From Pedobacter cryoconitis (GTDB lineage: Bacteria > Bacteroidota > Bacteroidia > Sphingobacteriales > Sphingobacteriaceae): 64,000 nucleotides of DNA. The stretch spans positions 166,741 to 230,740 of the forward strand of contig NZ_QLLR01000005.1 in assembly GCF_003259615.1 (NCBI RefSeq). Reading direction: 5' to 3'. Numbering within the stretch: the stretch's first letter is position 1; every line of letters starts with the position of its first letter. The translations under genes and the position numbers were made by a program. This document shows positions 41,456 through 51,126 of the stretch, one piece after another. The notes beneath the pieces are model-generated. The model searched no databases. It saw only the letters and a program-made list of their open reading frames with translations, and had not been told where the DNA came from.

Positions 41456-44419
41456 ATGAGCAAATTTTATCTTCTAACTGTAGGGTTCTGCTTTTTCTGC
41501 AGTATTCTATCCGCACAAATCCGTAAAATCTCGGGGCAGGTGACCGATGCAAAAAGCGGAGAAACACTAATAGGCGTGAGTGTCCTGGTTAAAGGGACCA
41601 GTCAGGGAACCAGTACCGATACTAACGGGAAATTCAGTTTAAACATTTCAGGAAATGATGCAGTACTGGTGATCAACTATGTAGGTTACCTCAAAGAAGA
41701 AGTTCACGCAGCTGGTCAAACACAGTTGCAAATTAAACTGGCACCAAATGAAACAGCCTTAAGTGAGGTCGTAGTGATCGGTTATGGAACAGTAAAGAAA
41801 AGGGATCTTACTGGTTCAGTAGTTTCTGTTAAAGGCGAAGACATCGCTAAAGTTCCATCTTCTAATCCATTAGAATCTATCCAAGGTAAAGTACCAGGCG
41901 TTGATGTAACCAGAAGCAGTGGTGCGGCCTCTTCAGGCGTAAATATCAATATCAGGGGTACGAGATCAATTTCAGCAGGTAATGGGCCCCTGATCATCGT
42001 AGATGGTGTACAATATTCGAGTCTGCAGGATTTAAACCCAAATGATATTGCCTCCATGGAGATTTTAAAGGATGCCTCTTCCACAGCAATATATGGTTCC
42101 AGAGGTGCAAATGGTGTTATTCTGATCACGACTAAAAAAGGAATTTCAGGACTGGCCACCGTTTCTTTAAACAGCTATTACGGAGTGTCAAAAGTATCCA
42201 GATACCCTTCTGTAATGAATGCAGAGCAATACATCGAACAGCGCAGGCAAGCTAACCGTACTACAGGTAACTGGTCAGGCCCGGCCGACGATGTCAAAAT
42301 CTTTAATTCCGCAGAATATGCAGCTATACAAAATAAAGAATTTCTGGATTATCAGGATTTGATTTTTCATGATGGCAGTCAGCAAGATTACCAGTTAGGC
42401 GTAAGGGCCGGGACGGAGAAAACTAAAGTATACTTCTCACTCGATTATCTGGATGAAAAAGGTGTGCTGAAGATGGATCAATCCAGTCGTTATACCGCCC
42501 GTTTAAATCTTGACCAGTCTATCGGTAAATATTTTACAACCGGGATGCAGGGACAGTTTACACATTATGAGCAAGATAATCGCCGTGATCCATTAAATCA
42601 GGTGAATAAAATCTCTCCGCTTGGTACATTGTACGATAACGACGGTAAGTTCATTGTTTATCCGCTGGCAGGTACTTTTGTGAGCCCGCTCGCTGATGAA
42701 CAACCAGATGTATATTCAAATAAAACAGTAATTAACCGCACATTGCTGTCTGCTTATATGGAATTTAAGCCCTTCAAAGGGTTAGTTGCCCGTTCTAATC
42801 TTGGTGTCAACCTGAACAACGACAGAACAGGGACTTATGCGGACCGTTATTCGCTGGACCGGAATGGTTCCGTTCCAAAAGCAACCTATTCAGCCTCGAA
42901 TGGACATTTGATTAATATAGAAAACTATATTACCTATAACAAAGAACTCAAAGATCATGCTTTTACAGTTACAGGTATTAACAGTTTACTCTATAACCGA
43001 TCGGATAATATTGCCGCTTCGGGTGAAAACCAGTTGTTAAAATCACAACTGTTCTATGGCCTTGGAAATACACAGAACCAGGCGGTAAACACAGCTTATA
43101 CGATGAATAACCTGATTTCATTTGCAGGCAGGTTAAATTATGCTTACAAAGGAAAATATCTGTTAACAGCAACAGGCCGTACGGATGGTTCTTCGAAACT
43201 GGCAGAAGGCAATAAATGGGCATTTTTCCCCTCTGCCGCTGTAGCCTGGAGAGTAAGTGATGAACGATTTTTAAAAGACAATAAAATCATCAGTGACTTA
43301 AAATTAAAGTATAGTTACGGTATTGCCGGCAGTGATAATATCAATTCCTATTCCACTCAGAGTAGTTTGTCCAGAATTGCATTTGCTTATGATGATGCAC
43401 CAGCTCTGGCTTATGGTTACTCTCCAAGAATTGGTAACCTGGCACTGACCTGGGAAAAAACGAAAACAAGTGATTTCGGATTAGAGATTGCACTGTTTAA
43501 AAACAGAATAACTGCGACTGTAGATTATTATGATTCCAAGACCTATGACTTGCTGTTAAACAGAAGTTTGCCACCAACAGATGGCGTAATCAGTGTGATT
43601 CAAAATATAGCAAAAACCCGTAATAAAGGTATTGAAGTTTATATTTCTTCAAAAAACATCATCAATAAAGATTTTCAGTGGACTACTAATATCAGTTTTA
43701 GCAGAAACAGAGAAAAAATTGTTGAGCTCGCAGGAGGCGCACAATCAGATGTACTTAATTCCTGGTTTGTAGGCTCACCAATCCAATCTTTTTATGACTA
43801 CGAAAAGATAGGTATCTGGCAGACAGCCGACGCAACGGAAGCGGCAAAATACGGACAAAAACCAGGAGATATACGCGTTCGCGATCTGAATAACGATGGT
43901 AAAATTGATGCCACCAACGACCGTAAGATTATAGGTACTAACCGTCCTGACTGGAGCGGCGGACTGGAAAATACATTTACTTATAAAGCCTGGGATCTGA
44001 ACATTTATCTTTTCGCCAGAATGGGACAGACAGTGTATGCCGAATTTTTACGCAGATACGATCCGCAGGGAATTAACAACAGCTCTACCATTATTAACTA
44101 TTGGACTCCAGAAAATGCTTCCAATGATTTTCCGCGCCCAAATAAAAATATATCGTTTAATTCTACGCTGTATTCCACTGCCCTTGGGTATACTGACGGA
44201 TCTTTTATCAGACTAAGAAATATTACATTGGGTTATACTGTGCCTAAAAATATATTGGAAAAGAGTTTTATAAAAAGCGTTCGTGTTTATGCTACTGCAA
44301 GAAATCCGTTTACCTATACAAAATCGTCTCTGCTCAAAGAATATGATCCTGAGCGGGGAGGATCTGAAGGTGCTCCTATGACTAAGCTTTATACCGTTGG
44401 CTTAAACGTTACTTTTTAA
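41456..44419 (+). CDS. SusC/RagA family TonB-linked outer membrane transporter
   Basis: A 987-residue protein with signal peptide (KFYLLTVGFCFFCSILSAQ). Residues about 22-105 form the carboxypeptidase-regulatory-like domain (ISGQVTDAKSGETLIGVSV), followed by the SusC signature EVVVIGYGTVKKRDLTGSV and plug with IRGTRSISAGNGPLIIVDGV and ILKDASSTAIYGSRGANGVI, then a 22-strand barrel ending TVGLNVTF. It imports oligosaccharides with the SusD partner encoded 16 bases downstream. Regulatory site and neighbours point to galacturonan oligomers. Confidence 0.97.
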   Translation: MSKFYLLTVGFCFFCSILSAQIRKISGQVTDAKSGETLIGVSVLVKGTSQGTSTDTNGKFSLNISGNDAVLVINYVGYLKEEVHAAGQTQLQIKLAPNETALSEVVVIGYGTVKKRDLTGSVVSVKGEDIAKVPSSNPLESIQGKVPGVDVTRSSGAASSGVNINIRGTRSISAGNGPLIIVDGVQYSSLQDLNPNDIASMEILKDASSTAIYGSRGANGVILITTKKGISGLATVSLNSYYGVSKVSRYPSVMNAEQYIEQRRQANRTTGNWSGPADDVKIFNSAEYAAIQNKEFLDYQDLIFHDGSQQDYQLGVRAGTEKTKVYFSLDYLDEKGVLKMDQSSRYTARLNLDQSIGKYFTTGMQGQFTHYEQDNRRDPLNQVNKISPLGTLYDNDGKFIVYPLAGTFVSPLADEQPDVYSNKTVINRTLLSAYMEFKPFKGLVARSNLGVNLNNDRTGTYADRYSLDRNGSVPKATYSASNGHLINIENYITYNKELKDHAFTVTGINSLLYNRSDNIAASGENQLLKSQLFYGLGNTQNQAVNTAYTMNNLISFAGRLNYAYKGKYLLTATGRTDGSSKLAEGNKWAFFPSAAVAWRVSDERFLKDNKIISDLKLKYSYGIAGSDNINSYSTQSSLSRIAFAYDDAPALAYGYSPRIGNLALTWEKTKTSDFGLEIALFKNRITATVDYYDSKTYDLLLNRSLPPTDGVISVIQNIAKTRNKGIEVYISSKNIINKDFQWTTNISFSRNREKIVELAGGAQSDVLNSWFVGSPIQSFYDYEKIGIWQTADATEAAKYGQKPGDIRVRDLNNDGKIDATNDRKIIGTNRPDWSGGLENTFTYKAWDLNIYLFARMGQTVYAEFLRRYDPQGINNSSTIINYWTPENASNDFPRPNKNISFNSTLYSTALGYTDGSFIRLRNITLGYTVPKNILEKSFIKSVRVYATARNPFTYTKSSLLKEYDPERGGSEGAPMTKLYTVGLNVTF

Positions 44420-44435
44420 ACTCAAATAAATCGAA

Positions 44436-46070
44436 ATGAAACACTATATATATAAAGGTCTGATCATGATTGCGGGATTGGCAGTAACTACCTCCTGTAA
44501 AAAATCACTTGTAGAAAATAATCCTTCAGGAATTACTGCTGAAAGTGTCTATACCACGCCGGCAGGATTTGAAACTCTGGTTAATGCAGCTTATTCCTAT
44601 CAGCGCTGGTGGTATGGCAAAGAAGAAGGACATAGTATGTCTGAAATGGGAACAGACCTGTGGATGAGCGGTGCCGGAGATATTAGCACTGATTTAACCC
44701 AGTATATTAATCTTCAGGGAACCAATGCCGCTATTACCACCGAATGGCAACAATTGTATGCGGCTATTAATTTATGCAATGCAGGAATCAATAAGATTGC
44801 AGGAGCAGGGTTATCCTCAGCTACCAGGCCTGTAAGGGAAGCTGAGCTCAGATTTCTGCGTGCATTTTATTACTGGCATATCGTTGAAAGCTGGGGAGGA
44901 GTTCATTTTTCCTTAAATGAAACGCAGGGTGTAATTACTACAGCGAATAAAACACCTGTAGAAACCTTTAACAAACAAATCATTGATGATCTTTTATTTG
45001 CTGTTGCCAATCTGCCTGCAACCACACCAGATTATGGAAGAGTAACCAAACCTGCTGCTCAGGCTTTTCTGTCAAGAATGTATCTCACGCAAAAGAAAAA
45101 TACGGAAGCAAGGGACATGGCGCTTGCTGTAATTAATGGCGGTTATGGTTTCACTTTATTACCTGCTTACGCTGACCTTTGGAAAATGTCGAATCTCAAA
45201 AACAAGGAGGTTGTTTATACCGTTAATTATTCGACAAACCTATCATTGAATGATCTTATAGATCCTATTCTCAATCCATTAGGGCATAGCAGAGGAAGTA
45301 ATAATGGACATATGTTATATGCCATGAAATACGATGATCAGCCTGGTATGTTGCGGGACCTCGCCAATGGAAGACCATTTGACCGTTATATGCCCACACG
45401 TTTTCTATTGGATCTTTATGATGATAATGATTCCCGGTATGAAGGTTCATTTCAAACGGTCTGGTATGCAAATGGTACGACCAGGCCTGCAGGTATGAAA
45501 TTAGGCGATACTGCTATTCTGACGACTAAAAAAGTATTTCCTTCTGCAGGTAAATTATATAAAGTATTTGATAGAAATGCTGTTTACAATGCTAACGGAA
45601 CTGTTAAGGATCAATTACACTATGTGACACTCAGCAAATTTGCAGATCCTGTCAGGACAAGTATAAATGAAGCACAGAGTGCGAGGGATGTCTTTGTAAT
45701 CCGTTTCGCTGAATTATACCTGATTGCTGCTGAAGCTGAATTTAACCTCGGAAATCCCGGAGCTGCTGCGACTTATTTAAATGTGATCCGAACCAGAGCT
45801 GCAAAATCTGGTAAAGTAGCTGCCATGCAGATTACACCGGCACAGGTTACACTGGATTTTATATTAGACGAACGGGCAAGGGAGTTTGCGGGTGAACAAA
45901 TCCGTTGGTTTGATCTGAAAAGAGCTGGTAAACTGCAGGAAAGGGTCAAAGCATTTAACCCTGATGCTAAAGGTATAGCCGATTTTAACCTGGTCAGGCC
46001 TATCCCAAGAACACAGATTGATGCGGTTACCAATAAGAGTGAATTCACGCAGAACCCTGGTTATCAATAA
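44436..46070 (+). CDS. SusD/RagB family nutrient-binding lipoprotein
   Basis: A 544-residue lipoprotein, acylated at Cys 21 (MIAGLAVTTSCKK). The SusD N-terminal domain has SVYTTPAGFETLVNAAYSY, LRFLRAFYYWHIVESWGG and the C-terminal RagB motif ERAREFAGEQIRWFDLKRAGKLQERV plus the ending FTQNPGY. It caps the SusC transporter and binds the incoming glycan on the cell surface. The two genes form a unit closed by the hairpin at 46151. Confidence 0.97.
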   Translation: MKHYIYKGLIMIAGLAVTTSCKKSLVENNPSGITAESVYTTPAGFETLVNAAYSYQRWWYGKEEGHSMSEMGTDLWMSGAGDISTDLTQYINLQGTNAAITTEWQQLYAAINLCNAGINKIAGAGLSSATRPVREAELRFLRAFYYWHIVESWGGVHFSLNETQGVITTANKTPVETFNKQIIDDLLFAVANLPATTPDYGRVTKPAAQAFLSRMYLTQKKNTEARDMALAVINGGYGFTLLPAYADLWKMSNLKNKEVVYTVNYSTNLSLNDLIDPILNPLGHSRGSNNGHMLYAMKYDDQPGMLRDLANGRPFDRYMPTRFLLDLYDDNDSRYEGSFQTVWYANGTTRPAGMKLGDTAILTTKKVFPSAGKLYKVFDRNAVYNANGTVKDQLHYVTLSKFADPVRTSINEAQSARDVFVIRFAELYLIAAEAEFNLGNPGAAATYLNVIRTRAAKSGKVAAMQITPAQVTLDFILDERAREFAGEQIRWFDLKRAGKLQERVKAFNPDAKGIADFNLVRPIPRTQIDAVTNKSEFTQNPGYQ

Positions 46071-46150
46071 GAGTTAATTTTAGAGCAATTGCTCAAAGCT
46101 TAAAGCCAGCCAGGAGTGAATTATAAAATGTGAGCTAAGGCTGTTGGCCA

Positions 46151-46190
46151 TAAAGAACGTCTCCAAATTGTGGAGGCGGTCTTTATTTTA
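46151..46190. terminator. Terminator between susD and pectate lyase
   Basis: An imperfect stem 46151-46165 with 46171-46185 (13 of 15 positions pair Watson-Crick, one is a wobble and one a mismatch), loop AATTG, followed by TTTTA. It lies between the convergent susD and PL1 genes. Confidence 0.75.
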
Positions 46191-46277
46191 ATAGGAGAAA
46201 TTGCCTGAGTAATCATTATTTGCAAAGCATTTCACTGGTGAACAGGAGGCCGGGTTTACTGCGCTCTAAACCAGAAA

Positions 46278-47393
46278 TCAGGAGCAGCCATTACCGGTTA
46301 AAGTAGCTCCTGCACCACCTGTCGAAGTAACAACTGCTTTAACACCGGATGAATTTAGTATTGTAATATTATAAGAAGGCGTAAATGCCGTACTACCATT
46401 ACCTGCTATATTTCCTGATACATTGGTAAACGTGTTATCCTTAAGCTGTACAGCTGTAGCATTATTATCCATTAAATCAACCGGATTCTTAACATTCTCG
46501 AAAACATTGGCTTCTGCTAAAATGTTGGCCTCAAAACCAGCCTGAATACAACTTTTACTTACTGTACTGTTAAAGTAATTGTTAACCAGGTGCACTTTAC
46601 CAAACCTTACCCTGGGCATTCTTGCTACGCAGCCTTCAGCCCACCAGCAACGTACAAATGTAACACGGAGCCGATTCCTGTCGGCAGTAGCGCTATCACT
46701 GGAACCAATCAGACCTGAAAAACGGTGATCATCTGAACCACCCGAACCACCAGCTCTTGGCGGTTTTAAATAGGCAAATTTGCAATTAGAAACCGTAATA
46801 TAATCAGAGATATTTTTGATGTCAAAGTTACCATCAACACCATCCCTGAACTCACAATGGTCAACCCATACATTTGTGCTCGCGTCTATTACTGCATTAT
46901 CCCAGCCGTCAACATCATATGCCCCCGGGCCTTCAAAAATCAGGTTACGGATAATAATATTTGTACATCTTTTAACATTGATAATTCCGGAATTTGCCTT
47001 GGTCTGATCTGCGGATACTAATTTAGCGCCCGCCGAGCCAAAAATGGTCTTTCCCGTCTGATCCTGAAAAGAGAGTCTTCCACCAGAGGGTATTGTAATT
47101 GTCCCATTGACCTGGACAACCTTAACATTAACATTTTGTATTGCAGCTTTTAAAGCTGTGTAATTAGTCACTACTATTGGCGTAGCTGTACCGCCACCTG
47201 TAGTTCCTCCATTTTGTGAGGCCCATCCCTGCACAGTACAAGCCGCCTCAGTTACTGCACTCATTTTAGCACCTGCATTTTCTGTACTGGCACCTGGATC
47301 TTTACTTTTCTGGCATCCAAAGGAAATAAAAGCTATGCACAAAGCCATAGCAGAAGAGGTCAGGTAGTTTACTCTCGTTTTCATGTTTTTCAT
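46278..47393 (-). CDS. Pectate lyase, polysaccharide lyase family 1
   Basis: A 371-residue lipoprotein (lipobox ISFGC, Cys 27) with a parallel beta-helix PL1 domain: NGTITIPSGGRL, IIIRNLIFEGPG, VWVDHCEFRDGVDGNFD (the vWiDH motif with calcium-binding acids), the catalytic Arg region RMPRVRFGKVHLVNNYF and NYFNSTVSKSCIQAGFEANI. It cleaves polygalacturonate by beta-elimination. The lipid anchor suggests surface display. Its promoter region has a doubled LacI-like operator. Confidence 0.95.
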   Translation of the reverse strand: MKNMKTRVNYLTSSAMALCIAFISFGCQKSKDPGASTENAGAKMSAVTEAACTVQGWASQNGGTTGGGTATPIVVTNYTALKAAIQNVNVKVVQVNGTITIPSGGRLSFQDQTGKTIFGSAGAKLVSADQTKANSGIINVKRCTNIIIRNLIFEGPGAYDVDGWDNAVIDASTNVWVDHCEFRDGVDGNFDIKNISDYITVSNCKFAYLKPPRAGGSGGSDDHRFSGLIGSSDSATADRNRLRVTFVRCWWAEGCVARMPRVRFGKVHLVNNYFNSTVSKSCIQAGFEANILAEANVFENVKNPVDLMDNNATAVQLKDNTFTNVSGNIAGNGSTAFTPSYNITILNSSGVKAVVTSTGGAGATLTGNGCS

Positions 47394-47417
47394 ATTAGAT
47401 TTATAATTGGTTAATTA

Positions 47418-47496
47418 TTAAAATAATCATTGAAAAAATGGAAAGAAATTAAACAGTGAAATAAAAATCCGCAATCGTTGCCGGTAACGATTGCGG
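47418..47496 (-). promoter_or_regulatory. Doubled LacI-like operator upstream of pectate lyase
   Basis: Two sites overlap head to head: CGCAATCGTTGCCG (47470-47483) and CGGTAACGATTGCG (47482-47495), making an almost perfect 28-base palindrome (47469-47496). On the minus strand the first reads CGGCAACGATTGCG, and 58 bases after its start lies a TA-beginning element TATTTTAA (complement of 47418-47425), a weak -7. The ATG is at 47393. Confidence 0.65.
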
Positions 47497-47553
47497 AAAA
47501 TATTAAGACGCTGACCGGAATAATTAAGTTAATTCATCTTCACAACCTTGTCC

Positions 47554-47597
47554 AGTTCAATTGCTGAAACCTCAAAGTTCAATTGCTGAAACCTCAA
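47554..47597. repeat. Perfect 22-base tandem duplication
   Basis: The 22 bases at 47554-47575 (starting AGTTCAATTGCTGAAACC) are repeated without change at 47576-47597. The copies span the 3' end of the gene at 47572-47940 and shift its reading frame. Confidence 0.95.
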
Positions 47598-47940
47598 TAA
47601 GCTCAGGTCCGGATTCCAGTGGGTAACCATCAACTCTTTTACCAGTTATAATGACTTTTTTACCAGCAAATTTATTCAGGTTTATCTTTTTACCAGCCTT
47701 TAGTGCAAAATTGGTTTCCGGCTGATCAGGCTTCCCGGATAAAGATTTTCCGTTTAGTATATGGGTGCCATATTGATAAGTACTCACTCCCTGTTTCTGC
47801 AGTACACCAGCCCAGTAAAACTTAGTTTGTTTAGTCTGGCCGGTTTTGGACTTTTGCGTAGCAGCCTTCTTTTGAGCGAAAGAATTAGCGGAAGAAAGAC
47901 AGATTAATGCGGCTGCTGATAATAAAAATAGATACTTCAT
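47572..47940 (-). CDS. Small secreted OB-like protein with a duplicated, shortened 3' end
   Basis: A 122-residue protein with signal peptide (KYLFLLSAAALICLSSANSFAQ). A basic Lys/Gln-rich spacer precedes a short beta domain (about 40-122: FYWAGVLQKQGVSTYQYGTHIL, GKKVIITGKRVDGYPLESG) like an OB fold. No name is known; its place by the pectate lyase suggests an envelope accessory role. A 22-base tandem duplication makes the frame end in VSAIEL; with one copy the protein would run on as AIELDKVVKMN, ending at 47533ish, seven residues longer. The fold is probably kept, so the gene may still function. Confidence 0.7.
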   Translation of the reverse strand: MKYLFLLSAAALICLSSANSFAQKKAATQKSKTGQTKQTKFYWAGVLQKQGVSTYQYGTHILNGKSLSGKPDQPETNFALKAGKKINLNKFAGKKVIITGKRVDGYPLESGPELIEVSAIEL

Positions 47941-48063
47941 AGTGATGAAATTGATTGATAATTTAAAGAATGTTTATTCTCCTTAAACGGTACAAATGAT
48001 TATTATGCTACAAAATATAAAGAATAAGAGTAACATTTCCTTAAGCACACAGTCTATAATACA

Positions 48064-49596
48064 ATGATGACAAATAAAACTCACTTCTTTTTTGCGCTGA
48101 TCCTGATAATTTGCGGTCTGTTTAACCTGGCTAAGGCACAGGATACTGTAATTACAAAAATAGATCATGGAATTCTTGACTCCTTAAATTCAACCCTATT
48201 GAAGGAAAAAAGGCTGGTTGAGGTATTTCTTCCCAAAGATTACAAACCAGGCAGTGATCGTAAATATGATGTCCTCTATGTATTGGACGGTGGCAATTGG
48301 AATACGGGTTTAATTAAAGATACCCAACACTTTTTAGAAGGGACATCCTTTATGCCCTCCACAATAATTGTCAGTGTTTTAGGTATTGACCGGAATAAAG
48401 ACCTGACTCCAACTCATCTTGATGGTTGGCAAACCTCAGGTGGAGCAGTTAAGTTTTTGGGGTTTCTAAAAGATGAACTCATCCCTTATATTGATAAAAA
48501 ATACCCCTCAAATGGTGAAAATACACTTTGGGGACATTCATTAGGCGGCTTGTTTGTTACTTATGCGCTATTGAATGAGCCAACAACCTTTAAATCCTAC
48601 ATTGCAGTTGATCCAAGCCTTTGGTGGGACAAATGTTATATACAAAAAATTGCACCCGCTAAATTACCTGGATTAGCTGGCCTGGATATTACACTTTTTA
48701 TAGGCGGCAGAGAAGGTGAAGACGGCAAAGGAATGAAGATTGATACGATGAACACGATCCTTCAAAAATATGCCCCTGCAGGACTAACCTGGAAAAGTTT
48801 AACTTACCCGAATGAAACGCACAATTCTATCAGGCTGAAAAACACCTATGACGGTTTGAAATTTTCCTATACCGGTTTTAATAATAAAGCAAAATTTCAC
48901 CCCATGAATGGAATTATAGTAAAAGATAAGTCTGTCAAAATATGGTATTTTAATGATACGACAGCTGTACATTATACCCTTGACGGTACATCACCAACTA
49001 TTTCGTCTCCCCAAATGCAGCGCGAACTTACCCTAACCACTGCAACCAGGCTCACTACTAGAAACTTCACAGGCAGAACCCGTTATAATCAAACTGTGAC
49101 AGGTGATTTTATAGCCGGAAAAAGCTTGCCAACTGTTTCAAAAAAGAAAAATGTAAAGGCAGGTGGTTTTAATTATGCTTATTACGAAGGTAAATGGGAA
49201 AAGTGGCCAGACTTTAAAGCCTTAAAGAATCCAGTGAAAACAGGAATAACAAATGGTAATTTTAACTTAGATAAACTACCCAAAAAGGACAATATTGCTG
49301 TAGTTATTGATGGACAACTGGAAAGTAAGGAAGAAGGATATTATATGTTTATACTCGAAAACGGTGAAGAGGCAAACTTATATCTTGGCAATCATTTATT
49401 AATGCGGATGACCGATTCTACTAACCAGTTATGTACTTACCTGGTACCCTTAAATAAAGGTTTTTATTCACTGAGATTGGAGTCTTTCCAAAAAAAAGAA
49501 GGTTATAAATTAAAACTCAGTTATTTGACCCCCAGTATCATGCAAACCAAAAATGGGGTTGCTATACCATTGGAACTTCAATATGGCCGCAACTAA
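48064..49596 (+). CDS. Secreted esterase with chitobiase-like and PA14-like C-terminal domains
   Basis: A 510-residue secreted protein (signal THFFFALILIICGLFNLAKAQ). Residues about 30-270 are an esterase D / feruloyl-esterase-like alpha/beta hydrolase: LYVLDGGNW, WGHSLGGLFVTYALL with the nucleophile Ser near 160, and NETHNSIRLKN with the catalytic His. The middle has VHYTLDGTSPTISSP, a CHB_HEX_C-like module (about 300-350), and the C-terminus (about 370-505) looks like PA14 (LESKEEGYYMFILENGEEANLYLGNHLL). It may remove acetyl or feruloyl groups from pectin or another glycan. It lies beside the pectin locus but has no recognised operator. Confidence 0.85.
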   Translation: MMTNKTHFFFALILIICGLFNLAKAQDTVITKIDHGILDSLNSTLLKEKRLVEVFLPKDYKPGSDRKYDVLYVLDGGNWNTGLIKDTQHFLEGTSFMPSTIIVSVLGIDRNKDLTPTHLDGWQTSGGAVKFLGFLKDELIPYIDKKYPSNGENTLWGHSLGGLFVTYALLNEPTTFKSYIAVDPSLWWDKCYIQKIAPAKLPGLAGLDITLFIGGREGEDGKGMKIDTMNTILQKYAPAGLTWKSLTYPNETHNSIRLKNTYDGLKFSYTGFNNKAKFHPMNGIIVKDKSVKIWYFNDTTAVHYTLDGTSPTISSPQMQRELTLTTATRLTTRNFTGRTRYNQTVTGDFIAGKSLPTVSKKKNVKAGGFNYAYYEGKWEKWPDFKALKNPVKTGITNGNFNLDKLPKKDNIAVVIDGQLESKEEGYYMFILENGEEANLYLGNHLLMRMTDSTNQLCTYLVPLNKGFYSLRLESFQKKEGYKLKLSYLTPSIMQTKNGVAIPLELQYGRN

Positions 49597-49611
49597 AAAT
49601 ATTCACTATAC

Positions 49612-51030
49612 CTAACCTTTCAGACTCTTTGCCAGGGTTCCCAGTTGTTTGAGTTTAGCCTTTATTTCCGCTGACCAGGGTAAACCGATGCAAAGTCTCA
49701 TACAGTTCTCAAATTGATTTTGCAGTGTAAATATTCTGCCAGGCGTAATGCTGATCTGTTGTTTAATAGCCAGATAATACAGTTTCTTTGTATCAATTTC
49801 AGGGCTAAACTCAACCCAGATTGCAAGCCCTCCCTGGGGTCTGCTTGTCTTTGTGCCCTCCGGAAAATATTCCGCTATAGCCTGGACATAATTTTGGTAA
49901 TTGAGCTGTAACGTCCGGCGAAGCTGACGCAAATGATTTTCGTACTTACCCGTTTTCAGGAAATTGGCAACTGATTCCTGAATAATAGAAGCAGAAGATA
50001 TAGAATGGATCAGCTTTAACTGGAGTATCTTTTCTTTGTATTTACCCGGAGCAACCCACCCCACACGATAGCCCGGTGCCAGCGTTTTGGAGACAGAGCT
50101 GCACCATAAAACGTTTCCTCCCTGATCAAATGACTTGCAGCATTTTGGACGTTGCGTACCAAAATATAAATCACCGTAAATATCATCTTCAATCAATGGA
50201 ATCTGGTGCTGAGCTAACAGTGCAACAATTTCCTTTTTATGTTCATCAGGCATACAGCTCCCCAAAGGCGTGTTAAAATTGGGTACCAGCAGGCAAAGAT
50301 TAATTTTTGGAATAGCCTCTTTTAACGCAGCTATATCTAAACCAGTAGTCGGATGTGTTGGAAGTTCCAGTACTTTAAATCCCAGGCTAATGGCCAGTTG
50401 CAGTGTTCCTGGATAACAAGGGCTCTCCATTGCGATTGTATCTCCTGGCTTTCCCAGCGCCATTAAACAAAGAGAAACTGCATTCATTGCACCGTTAGTA
50501 GTGATTAATTCATTTTCATTTAAATTTCCACCCCAGGATAAAGAGCGGATAGCGATCATTCTTCTCAACTTGATATTGCCCTGCAAAGGCTCATAACCCG
50601 TGCCACCCTCTTTAAGCTCTCTTGTGGCCATGATGATCTCCTTTTTTAATTTAGCTAACGGAAGTAAATCTCCAGACGGGGCACTAATAGAAAAAAGGGT
50701 AAGATTCTCATTCCCCATATTCGCATAAACCTGGCTGATCAGTTCGTCTGGCTCATTGCTGTTTGCCATTGCCGACGGCTGGCTAATCTCAGGAAGCGGA
50801 AGTTTCAAATAAGGTAACCGGCTCACAAAATATCCTGACTGCGGTTTGGAATCAATTAATGATTGCGCCTCGAGTTCCAGAAATACTCTTTTTGCTGTAT
50901 TCATGCTGATGGAATGTTCCTTACATAACATTCTTACAGAAGGCAATTTGTCTCCGGATTTTAAAACCCCACTGGTAATCTGACGGGCAATTCCGCTTGC
51001 GATGTCACTATACAGGAAATCTTTACTCAT
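49612..51030 (-). CDS. MocR-type transcriptional regulator (GntR HTH + aminotransferase fold)
   Basis: A 472-residue protein. Residues 1-75 are a GntR winged helix (YSDIASGIARQITSGVLKSGDKLPSVR, LCKEHSISMNTAKRVFLELEAQSLI). The rest is a class I aminotransferase fold: TTNGAMNAVSLCLMALGKPGD, CYPGTLQLAI, LIEDDIYGDLYFG and the PLP-lysine segment SSVSKTLAPGYRVGWV. Such proteins use PLP-bound effectors to regulate transcription and often control a neighbouring divergent gene, here an EamA exporter 96 bases away. The effector could be an amino acid or PLP; this is inference. Confidence 0.94.
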   Translation of the reverse strand: MSKDFLYSDIASGIARQITSGVLKSGDKLPSVRMLCKEHSISMNTAKRVFLELEAQSLIDSKPQSGYFVSRLPYLKLPLPEISQPSAMANSNEPDELISQVYANMGNENLTLFSISAPSGDLLPLAKLKKEIIMATRELKEGGTGYEPLQGNIKLRRMIAIRSLSWGGNLNENELITTNGAMNAVSLCLMALGKPGDTIAMESPCYPGTLQLAISLGFKVLELPTHPTTGLDIAALKEAIPKINLCLLVPNFNTPLGSCMPDEHKKEIVALLAQHQIPLIEDDIYGDLYFGTQRPKCCKSFDQGGNVLWCSSVSKTLAPGYRVGWVAPGKYKEKILQLKLIHSISSASIIQESVANFLKTGKYENHLRQLRRTLQLNYQNYVQAIAEYFPEGTKTSRPQGGLAIWVEFSPEIDTKKLYYLAIKQQISITPGRIFTLQNQFENCMRLCIGLPWSAEIKAKLKQLGTLAKSLKG

Positions 51031-51042
51031 GTCACAAAGGTA

Positions 51043-51105
51043 ACTGTGTCCATTGAAATATGCAAAACTGAGACTGTGTTTGCAGTGAAGCCTTGTCTAT
51101 TTTTG
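51043..51105 (+). promoter_or_regulatory. Direct repeats and -7 element between the MocR and EamA genes
   Basis: ACTGTGT is repeated at 51043-51049 and 51073-51079, 30 bases apart, a spacing typical of MocR-bound direct repeats. TATTTTTG at 51098-51105 matches the -7 consensus for the EamA gene; TTTG at 51079-51082 is a slightly close -33. Confidence 0.5.
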
Positions 51106-51126
51106 CAGGATTACATAAACAATAGT

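Noticed and set aside
51046..51126. GTG start of the EamA exporter
   Set aside because: The stretch covers the MocR/EamA regulatory region and is not like the family N-terminus.
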